The translations under genes and the position numbers were made by a program. The notes below the pieces were generated by a model. The model had not been told where the DNA came from. It saw nothing but the letters and a program-made list of their open reading frames with translations, and did no database searches. From Apoderus coryli (taxonomy: Eukaryota; Arthropoda; Insecta; Coleoptera; Attelabidae): a stretch of 64,000 nucleotides of DNA. How positions within the stretch are numbered: position 1 is the stretch's first letter; every line of letters begins with the position of its first letter. Below, piece by piece: positions 41,801 through 53,800 of the stretch. The stretch is from positions 9,155,135 to 9,219,134 of the forward strand of contig OU452202.1 in NCBI GenBank assembly GCA_911728435.2, in the 5' to 3' direction.

Positions 41801-44800
41801 ACTGACATCACGAAAATATAATTGTGCTTCTGCGGGGCAAGACGATCGTCAGGCAAGAAATATTGCTTGTATAAATTACCACTAAGTACTCGAATCTACT
41901 CAAAAGTTAAACCGTACTATAATAGAAAAACTGACAGATCAGTTCCACATTGGCTAGTTCTGATAGGTCCCATAAGTGTTTTGTACTTACACCAATGTCA
42001 TAGTCGTTATTTACGTAATTAGTGGGATATGAATATAATAAACGTACGTATGGGAAGTTTGCATGTATTCACATAAGTGCCGTTGAAAATTCCTAAGTAT
42101 CCCACGTTTTACGTACAAAATTTTATCTACAACTATTATTAGTATTATGCATCAAAATTTCATATAAAACAAAAATATATATTTTGTGACCATATAACAA
42201 TAAAGATAAACATCATTCTCTCTAGTGCGGTAATGTATTCAAAAGCGCTCTAGTGCGGTAATATACGTCATTATGGCATTGAAAATAGTGTCAAATCGTA
42301 GCTATTACATGACAGTTGTAGATAAAAATATTGAACGAACCTACACCCAAGAATAGCCACCACAGAGAAGCAACAAACCTGTCGGCACCTTTGAAGTTGA
42401 GGGTACAAATTTTAATGACCTTGGGGCGACGCGAATGACAGATATCCACACTATTTAGGGATGTACAATGTTTTTCGATATCTCGAAAAATATATACATT
42501 TTATGTGTCTACGCACTAGTGCGGTAACATATTCAAAAACGCACTAGTGCGGTAATATACGTTATTATAACATGGAAAATAGTGTCAAATCGTAGTTATT
42601 ACATGACAGTTGTAGATAAAAATATTGAACGAACCTACACCCAAGAATAGCCACCACAGAGAAGCAACAAACCTGTCGGCACCTTTGAAGTTGAGGGTAC
42701 AAATTTTAATGACCTTGGGGCGACGCGAATGACAGATATCCACACTATTTAGGGATGCACAATGTTTTTCGATATCTCGAAAAATATATACATTTTATGT
42801 GTCTACGCACTAGTGCGGTAACGTATTCAAAAACGCACTAGTGCGGTAATATACGTCATTATAACATGGAAAATAGTGTCAAATCGTAGTTATTACATGA
42901 CAGTTGTAGATAAAAATATTGAACGAACCTACGCCCAAGCATAGCCACCACAGAGAAGGGACAAAGCTGCGACCTTTGAAGTTGAGGGAGCAAGTTTTGG
43001 TGACTTTGGGGCGAACGAATGACAGATATCCACACTATTTAGGAATGCACGATGTTTTTGGAGATATCGAAAAACATCGATATTTTAAACTAGTTTTTAC
43101 ATCGATTAACACGGGAAAACAGTCTTAAGAATAAAAAAATATATACATTTTATGTATCTACAAATAATATCAAGAATTAATTATGTACTTACGTTATCTT
43201 TAATTTTAACGTAAACGTTTAATCATAGGCTGATTAACCAGTTCAGCCAATGATAATATTATGATCTAGGAAATTGGTGGTGGTTATTCTCGTTCCTGAT
43301 CAACCAGGAAAGAAAACAACGCTAGACCTCCACCTAATTTTGAGGGATAGACACGTATATCCGGGGATATTTAAGTAATGTTTCTAATTAAAATTCTAAA
43401 AAAACACAGAAATTAAACACTGGAATAAATCAAATCTCAAATCAATACTCGTCAACAATACTAAGCGATATAATAACTAATATTACCATACCTAGTACAT
43501 TTTAACATGGCGGTGAATTGACATTTATCCAACCTATTTCGCGCATGCGCAATGAAAATGGTCCCCGCTTTGTCGCTCCTCTGTGGTTCTTATTCTCGGC
43601 CTACACCTCATAATACTATATGTCCGCCATACAGGCAACGTAAAAATGATAAACAAGAAATAGTTTATTTAACAAACTATTCAAAAAGGCGCTGTAACAA
43701 TCAGGTATTGATTTGAAATAGTACACCAAAGTGCTGATATTTTATTGTTATTAAAAGTGCTTGACGATGATAAAAAGGAACAGCTAAAAAATGCAAAAGG
43801 AATGTATGCTTTTTGTCCTTGTCCAGTGTATGTTCCAGTTCAATTCTATGCGCTTATGCGTCTCCTATAACCTCAAAACACGTGTACAGTTCAGCAATAA
43901 TGGTATTCATCGCGTAAGCTGTACTGTACGACACAGTTCAGAATGATACACTTTTATATGTCCTATCCATATAAAAGTGTATCATTCTTAACTGTACTAA
44001 ATGTCAATGACCAATCTCATTATCGTATTGCGAATCTGACTGTCAAAGATGCGCGCTTGACGTTACCTCGTCTCTAAAACTATATTATATTTAAAATAAC
44101 CACTTTTATTTGTGTAAACCAATGTTAATAATCTATGAGTCAGTATTAAGTAGGATAATGTGTTTATAGTATAGGTACATTGTTTTGAGCAGTAAGTTGG
44201 TAGGAACTGTTAATTTGCATAAAAGAACACAGCAATAATACTTATATTTTTATTCACGCACCTGTCTGTGGGGTTAAAAATCATTTTGGTTTTTACTAAA
44301 TGTTTCGGTTCGATCTGGCATTTTCAACAAGTTACCTATAGCATCTTATAATTACCTACCACCTACCATACCCAATTTAGGAAAGTTTCAATACGATAAC
44401 TCATATTAGGTACATTTGAAATAAACAACAATGACTGATGCCACTTGATCTTGCCTGCTCAATCCTTCAAGAGCTCCAAAGCTGATGTCCTTGATATCGT
44501 CGATTGAAGACAATAAATGTTGATATACATCGTAACTTTAGTGGGGAACATGAGACACCTTCTGAAACATGTTACCAGGGCATAGAGCTGTTTAGATTAT
44601 TTAATTCATTAAGACTCCTAATTACCCTCGTCAAATTCTGCCTGAATATATTATAAGGAAAGCATCTTGACACTATCGAATCGAATTGTCATACCTATAC
44701 TGTTACTATTGATTAAACTATATTATATAAATAACTTGAAAAGTAGAATTTACAGAAGGTTTTTTTCACGGCGTAGGTATGCAAGTTGTGTTGAATATTT

Positions 44801-47800
44801 GAGATTTAGTTTATATTGTATGCAATTATTAAACAATACGCAATTAGTACTGCATAATCTACATATTTTTATACACCTATTTATGTTACGTTGCTTTGGG
44901 AAGTATAAATATTTATAATATGATTACAAAAAATGTTATTAGGCACGGTCAGGAAGGCGTAGAAGTAGGATCTGATGTAGAAATCAAGTGGGCAGCGCAT
45001 CTTTTACAAATCTCTGCTTCTGGTATGCAGAAGGTCTTGACATCACGCATTACTGAAGCCCGTGCAGAACGAGTATATTCCCCGCTTACTATCGATCAGG
45101 CCTTAGATGCTCGAGACGCGTTTGCGAAAGCTTTATATTCAGCATTATTTAACTGGTAAGTTTAAATTGTTTTAATTTTTGTATTTGTTATAATGGCACT
45201 GTTGTATGTATAAGATATAAAAAGCATGAATTTGTTGTGATTATATATATATATATTAATATATAAATTCGTAATGGATTCAATGGCAAATTGAGAAATG
45301 TTAAAATCATCAGAGTTTCGAATTAATATTAATTTTCTCCTGAGTTAGCGAAACGTAAGTCGAGATTTATAGTAAGTGTTTCGGTGAAGTGGTAAATGTG
45401 TTTTTTTTCAATTCTATCATAATATGCAATAAAAGTGAATATAGAAGCAATTAATCGAAGTTATTTTAGTTGTCATAAATATAATATTGATGGCTTGATA
45501 GTGTACCCACACATTACTAATAGTCGCTTTAACACACACTATACAGGGTGAGTCATGAGCAACTGCACATACTCTTACCACTTATAAAGGGAATAAAGGG
45601 TGATTTATAGATTTTAACTAAAACTCTTTTCGGGTCATAACTTTTCCTTCAATTTTTACTGTTGTTTGGTGAGATATTCTGCTGATACGCCTTAATGAAG
45701 AAAATTCACCCTGTATATAATTTGTTGAAAAACCTTTATTTTCAATAATAATCCATTATTCGTGTCAATTTTACTCCATGAACGGGTTTTAATTTGTTTT
45801 GTTTATTTTAAGTGTACAAAATTGATTTAAGTAAAATGCGAATTAAATTTTCAACAGCAGCATATGCCGACATTATTTTTGTTTATGGATTTTGTGCTGG
45901 AAACGCTAGAGCTGCTACTAGGAAATTCCTCGACCTTCCGTAAAAAAACTCTGATTTTTAATCATTCTGACTTTTTTTACAGATTTCTCTAAAAAACTCG
46001 AAATTTTTGTACAGAATTCTGCAAAAAGTCAGATTAATAATAATTCCAAGTTGTTTTACATAAAGTTTTTTTACAGAATTATGTAAAACAACTTTATGTA
46101 AAACAACTTGGAATTATTATTAATCTACGCAGAACTGAGAAATTCCAAGTTTTTTTACAGAATTCTGTGAATGCGATAGGTATATAAAATTTTTTTATTT
46201 TCCTTTCGGTTATATAACCTACAAAATTTCCGGAATTAAATTATTCTACTACAAAGGCCGAGAACTAGGCTACGATATAAATTTAGTACCTACACATGCA
46301 GCCATATAAATAAATATACAAAAAATAGCAGGTGTCTAAACATGAAAGACGATTTCCAGAACGTCGAGTTCCGAATAATCAAATTTTTGGATCAGTGGTA
46401 GGAGTATGTACAGTTTCTCATGACTCACCCTGTATAACCTCAATAAATAAGGTGCTATAGACTTTAGCATGTATTCATATCATATTATAATAAGTCCTAC
46501 TCGACATTTACCCTTAATTACAGTAAGGCCACTTATTGAAATAAGCAAAAGGCATACCTACTTATGCACGGTGAAGCAATATTGGAAAACCCGTCTGAAA
46601 TATATCTGTGGTGCTTCCAAACTTAGAACAGGAATAGGTATTGCCATGAAACCGTTGATTATTTGGCGCTTTATTTTGACTGTTACATAATCTGTTTTAA
46701 AAGTGTTTTATTTATTTTTAGGCTTGTAACCAGAGTAAACTCAATAGTACAAAGAGGGCATTTACATGATGCTGCAAGAATATCACTACTAGATATATTT
46801 GGTTTTGAAAATTTGAATGAGAACTCATTTGAACAACTTTGTATAAACTTTGCGTCGGAATCATTGCAACTATACTTCAATAAGCATGTATTCAAACTCG
46901 AACAGCAGGAATATGTTAAAGAGCGTCTAGAATGGACTGCGTTGACATGGACTGATAATACTCCGGTTATACAGGTATATTTAATAAAATAACGTAATTT
47001 CAAAACTCTGTTAAAACCACGAAAAACGTTGAGTATATTGAGACTCGTAGGGCGTTAATAATCAAATGACCTTATTAAAAAATAACCTCTAAATCTAATG
47101 TGTCGGTGCGATACGTACTTAGAGTGTTGTAGCTACAACAAATTGTTAAAGTTAATGAGTTATTCGGAAAATGAAAATATACTGAGAAAATTTTCACTGA
47201 ATAATTTACAAATTTCGAAGACATCTCAACAAAAATGATGCTGTTTGTTGATCATGCACCACATGAGTCGGCAATTTCTCGGTATATATTACATCTGGAA
47301 AGGGAGAATACTTCAAAAAACAATAAAGTGTAACTAAAAAGGCCACCTTCGTATGTGTGTAACAAAAATTAAATATGCAAAAAATGCGGCAGTAAAATAA
47401 GTTTACATTGAAACCACATTTATTTATTTAGGTTATAAATAATGTGGGTTTTCGTTACAAAAAAGATATTTGGTATATTATAATTGTACTTATTTACATA
47501 ATTAGCGATAATCCGCGTATGCTGGCCCAATTATGCATTATTATTTGTTGGCCATCACCGGAGGTTCCTCCGTTATTGCTGTATAATAATCTTCGATCAT
47601 TGTTTTCCGTTTACCAAGTAGTAATTATCAATAATCGATTTGACGTCGAAATGTAGTCAACGCAAGCCTTTTGAAATTTTTCGTATCGGTCTCCCATACG
47701 CAATATATAATATAATATAAGTACCTATGCTTCGTTACTTTTGCATACATGAGCACCAACAGATGCACAATCTATCTTTGATCAAACATTGCGACGTGTT

Positions 47801-50800
47801 GCATGCAAATTCGACATTCGGCTGGTCATCTTCCTCATAGATTTTTTTTGATATGTATCAGTAAGTAATGTAAAGATGCACGATATTTGTATCGGTCGCC
47901 TATCGGATTATCATCAGCATTCACTCGCCAACGAGTATCAATTACTCAAACTCAGGGATTTCTGTTGTGAATCCTAAGATGGCAAAATAGACCGATCATC
48001 TAACCTCAAATCTAGTCACAAAACTGACACACCCAATCACCACCGTTTACCCGCTGTTGCAGATGCGCTGTCCCATGACGCTGCTCCTCAAAAACTTGAT
48101 GGCCCTCGTAAATGGTACGCCTCCATCTCGGTCGGTCGTTCGCGGTGTGCTCCCTGTTGTTCTTCACATCTAAGCCATTCTTCTTCATGTTGGTCTTAAG
48201 AACATCCTTGCACCTCATGTGGTGCCCTGCCTGATTTCGTGAGCCGACCTTAAGCTGTGAATAAAAGATTCTCTTTGGAAGGCGTTCCGTTTGCATGCGG
48301 ATTACGTGGCCAGTTCATCGCAGCTCGTGCCTGACAATCATCGCCCCAATGCTAGTTGTTGCAGCTTCCTCCAGAACGCTGATGTTTGTTCGTCGGAACT
48401 GCCATTTAATTCCAAGAAATATTCAAAGACATGGTTGATAGTACTTTCGAACGTCGATGTCATTATTATCGAAGACTCCCGTCCTCAGAATCCTCCGCGA
48501 GAATGCTGCCGTGGTAAGAGCAACTCTCAATGTTCTGAAGTCTGTCTGCGTTAACTCGAATATGTGATGGTGCAGGCTGGTAGAGAATCTGTGTTTTCGT
48601 TGTACTTAGGTCAATCCCGATATGTATGCACTTAGTGTATATTAAATATCCTCTTCTGTATCAGCTAGGAACACATTGCCATCCGCGTATTGAAGCTCAA
48701 TGACTGATGTGGATAGGGACTTCGTCCCAGCTTGCAGTCTACGAAGGTTGAAGATTCGAGTTAGTTGAGACTCTGGCCTAATACCATCGGCAAAGAAGGA
48801 GTAGGGAAGCGTAACTCCAACGGTCTATTGCTGTTAACCAAATGCGCAGAACCAGATATTGTTATCATAAACCCTCTTTTTAGACAACATGGCAACATCC
48901 AAGATCTAAGCATTGGTATATATGATTGTCTCCGTATTTGTTCACGCACCTGACCGACATGAAGTGAAGAGTACCAAAGCTTTAATGAGTGCTGATGATG
49001 GCAGGACTGATCACTGACTTGTGCGAACACGAGTCGGTATTTAGATCCCACCGTGCTCTCTGCTGGTGAGGAAACTGCGTGAGGAAAATGATGAAGAGAT
49101 ACAAAGACTAATAGACACTAACCGTAAAGCATTCATTACCTGGCAAAATAACAGCAACTCAACAGCAAAAAGCATGACCTTAAAATGGCGAAATCTGAAG
49201 TACAACGAAGAACTCGATATCTGAAAAATAAATAAAGCGATCAAAATGCAACAACTATAGCCGACCGCAACATCACAGAGCTTTCTTCCATGCCACTAGG
49301 GCCATTTACGGCCCATCAGCACAGAGTCTTAATCCACGGCAAACCAGGGATGGCTCTCGTCTTCTAAGGCATTGCACGTCAATTGGCTCCCGGTGTAAGG
49401 ACCATTTTTAGGAACTACTAAACAGGGACGGAATGTCGATAATGCAACACTCGATTGGTTGACACATAGACCAACCCAACAACACTTGGGAGATGTACCT
49501 TACCTGCAAGAATTTGATAAAGCTATTCGACAACTTAAAAACAACAAAGCAGCTGGCTCTGATGGCATATCTCCTGAAATATTTAAAGAAGGAGGGCCAG
49601 TAATATTGGAACGTTCTCATGTTCTAATAACCAAAATATGGAACACCAAAACCGTACCTGCTGAAATGCGAGATGCCGCAATTGTCACTACATTTAAGGA
49701 AGGGGATAGGTCCGTATATGGAAACTATCGTGGTATCTCTCTCCTCTCCATCGCCGGAAGGTTCTTGCAAGAATTTTGCCCAATCGTCTTCTTCCACTCT
49801 CGGAAGGGTGGTTACCGGAAACACAATGTGGTTTTAGACCCAACAGGGGTAGAGTCGATATTTAGTGCCACGCAAATACGGGAACAAAGTCGCCCTCTGT
49901 ACATGGGTTTTATAGACCTTGTCAAGGTGTTCGACTCCGTTAAACTGTGGAGAATATTGAAGCTCAACGGATGTCCCCAGAAACTCGTCCGGGTACTTCG
50001 ACGCCTTCACGATAATATGAAACCAACAGTTCTCAACAGCAGGACCGGGAAAGCCCTTTCCAAAAACAACTGGCGTAAAGCAGGGTTGTGTCATTGCACC
50101 GACCTTGTTTTCGACGTTTGTGGGAACGGTCATTCAACTTGTTAAGGATGAACTGCCCGGGTGACTAGAGATCGTCTACAGCTTTGATGGCGGCGGACTG
50201 TTCAACCTTCGTACCGGTTTATTTATAAATTATTACGGGTGTAACACAAATCATTGAAGATTTAGAACGTGGTCAATCCATGGTCTATTATATGGTTCCT
50301 CTGTCAGGCACCTCGAATTGCAATATTCTTGCTGAAATATTTTGTTATTTAAAAATACTCGATACGCTCGTATCATACATCTGATTCTAACCAGGCTTAT
50401 TCTGTTGTATATGCTGATGCAAATATTAGGGATTTCGATTTGAAAAATATACTTATAATGATTATTTTTAATGTTGTAACAGCCTACATTTCTTCATATT
50501 AAGTACTATTATCATATAGTTTAGTGTAGTGTATTGTTTATATTTTATAGTTGCTTGGCAAAAAGCCAGTTGGTATTCTACACTTACTTGACGATGAAAG
50601 TAATTTCCCTAAAGCTTCTGATGCCTCATTTCTGGAAAAATGCCATTACAATCATGCACTAAATGAACAGTACTGCAGACCAAGGGTTGGAGGTAGAGAA
50701 TTTGGGGTAAGCAAATCATACTTTGTCTGATCACGACAACAGATTATAATATCATCTGTGATACATTTAAATTTTGATGGATTTATATTTATGTAGTTTT

Positions 50801-53800
50801 AATTTTAGATTAGGCATTACGCTGGTCAAGTATGGTACTCTGTAGATGGATTTCTCGACAAAAATAGAGATGCTTTGAGGCCTGAAGTTATCGAATTATT
50901 AGCCTCGAGTAAAGAGCAATTAATTAGCTCTATTGCGAAACCCCTATTTATGCAAAGTCAAAGTCGCACACTACCAAGAGGCACAAATGGTACTTGTACA
51001 TTCTATTAAATTAACTGATCGAAATAAACTTACATAAATATATTTTAAATACGTTATAACAGATTTTGCTGTTTTCTAGGGCGTTTTGTTACGATGAAGC
51101 CTCGTACGCCAACAGTGGCTGCGAGATTTAGTGACAGTCTTCAACAGCTTTTAGAATCAATATCTAGATGTAACCCGTGGTTTGTTCGGTGTGTAAAACC
51201 CAACAATGACAAAACACCAATGCGTTTTGACATGCCAGTTGTATTGGAACAATTAAGATACGCTGGTATGTTGGACACAATAAAAATTCGACAAGCGGGT
51301 TATCCTATTAGAATGAGGTTCCAGCAATTTGTTGAGCGATATAGGTGAGGCATGGTCAATTTATAGAACTATAATGTTTATTTCCTTATTAACTAAAATT
51401 ATTGATTCGAGAATAATAGTTGAGAAAAATTGTGTAATTTGCTGCCTAATTCACTACTTACATAACCGCATTTAATTCCACTTAAATATTTGAAGCACTC
51501 GATATAATTTCCATTCTTGTTTAGACTATACGCATAATATTTACCATGCAACTCCCTAAAACATGCAATAAACAATTTCTTGTAGGTATATAATACAGTG
51601 CATGTTTAAACATTCCATTTACCACCATACAATTCGTGCTACAATTGTATTTTTATTATTATACATTTATGGTCAGTACTAAATATTGATTATAATTGAT
51701 TATTTCTTTGCATTCCATAAGAAACAAAGAGTTCATAAACCTGAGTGTAAATAAAACGGTATGCCGCGATGCCATGAATTTTACAAAATGTTAAATTATA
51801 TTTTATCAAATACTCTCTGACGCTTACACTTGTACCGTGTTTGTTCTTTACCTTGAAATAGTACCAAATCCTTATCAACAGCAATCAGACCGAATATTTC
51901 ATAGTGTTACATAGGTATATTAATATGCATTTCATAACGATTTGGGTAATTATCTACCAAATATTTGGATTTATTTATGTGGTACCTACCTATAATAATT
52001 ACTAAAGCAACATTTTTTTATTTTTCGGTAAGAGTTACGACTTATATTATTTATTATGTGTTAACTTTCACTCGCGCAAGAAAAATGTTAAGCGTTTAAA
52101 TTTATTTAATTGTGATTAAAAATATATTTTTTGTAGATATTTGTTGACGCGTGTTTCAAGAGGTGCTCCTTATAGAGATTTGTGCAGATCTATTTTAGAA
52201 CAAATGCCACATACAGGTACAGGTAGGTAACATTATTATAATTTTTATACATACTATGGTCTAAAATAATTTTGGTCTGTATTTTTTAACAACACAAGTG
52301 TGAATGAACAATGAAAAACTTCTAGATGTTCCATGTCCCTTTTTCTCGGACGTCTAAATCTAGAAAACCTGTGAATATATATCAGTTTGTCCGATTTACA
52401 GGCAGCTGCTACCGCAATTTCTACAATAACCAAGAAATATATGTTTTTGTTGATAGATATTCATCATATGGAGCTTCAATTATGAAATTGTCGTGTTTGA
52501 AAGTAGTACATGTGAATTTTTAGGTTTACAAGCACCGTTTTCCTATTCTGTAAATTTGGAAAACAGAAATGTCAATATTTTTATTTATTAAACGAAATAA
52601 ATTATCCATCATCAAAGTGGAGTGTCAGTTTCAAATAAAAGAAAACAAACAAAAACTTTCAAAGTCAACTCCACAAAAAACTTTTAATTTAGTTACGTAA
52701 AGGAAACTAGTTTCGGCTCAACAAGCCATCATCAGTCCTACAATAAAGATAAAAACGAACGCATAAGAGAAAAAATAAATAAATAAATAAAACGTACAAC
52801 GGGCTACAAATCTATACATAAGTTAAGAGGTAAAAACTTACCATTCTTACAAAAACATCTGTGTAGAAAAAATATCAAACATGAATATGAATAACATTAC
52901 ACGAAAACAAACACCTGTGTTGAGTAAAGAAATAAAATAAGAATTTTAATGCATCCAAGACCAGATTCAAATATATCAAAAGGAAAAAACGAAAAACGTT
53001 TAACCTTTTTCAATACGTAAAGTATGTCCAAAAAGAATTGAATTGAACTGGACTGAAATTCTAAAGAATCGTAAAAATAGTAAATTTAAATGAGGCAAGC
53101 AAAAAAGAAAAAAGAAAAAAAAGCATTAAAGAGGGGCACAAAAATTGAACACGTTTTATTTATTTATTTATTTTTTCTCTTATGCGTTCGTTTTTATCTT
53201 TATAGTAGGACTGATGATGGCTTGTTGAGCCGAAACTAGTTTCCTTTACATAACTAAATTAAAAGTTTTTTTGTGGAGTTGACTTTGAAAGTTTTTGTTT
53301 GTTTTCTTTTATTTGATTTTTATTTATGGCAAGGGTTGATTTTAGCATGGATAGTGCACCCACAACGTTATTATCATTTTCCGGTCATGTATTTGTTTTT
53401 CATTTCAATATGTTAATTAACCGCATTTTCCGTAATTCTAACAGCGTTCTTATATAATATAAAAATACTTATCTCTATATCCACTTAAATTATTTTTACA
53501 TTTTGGCACATAATAGAGAATTTTCTACATGCCTTTTACACGCTGAGGGCCAAAAGTTACGCATAAGTTCGATAAAATTTGAAGAAAGATTTTTTGGAAA
53601 AAGTGATCGAACAAGTGACTTTTGGTTTTAAGTTGCCCTTTTTGTCACCTAATAAACGAAAAGTATACAGGGTGGATCGTGTAGTCGATAGACGCAATTG
53701 CATGTTGTTCTTCTCTTCTTTTTTGCATTCCTCATAAGATTCTAACAATATTTAATGTTACAAAATTCACCTTAAGTTAACGTTATCGGGATAGTAGAGA

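Noticed and set aside
42200..43150. CRISPR-like array
   Set aside because: The repeats are ~290 bp units in direct tandem with no short repeats and unique spacers. Eukaryotic context.
45325..45360. CCTGAGTTAGCGAAACGTAAG, relative of the 15.2-kb motif
   Set aside because: The core box and one strand of helix II are deleted, so it cannot fold as a ribozyme.
48291..48554. + strand frame starting [10 protein letters not shown]
   Set aside because: It is antisense to the LINE ORF2 C-terminus.
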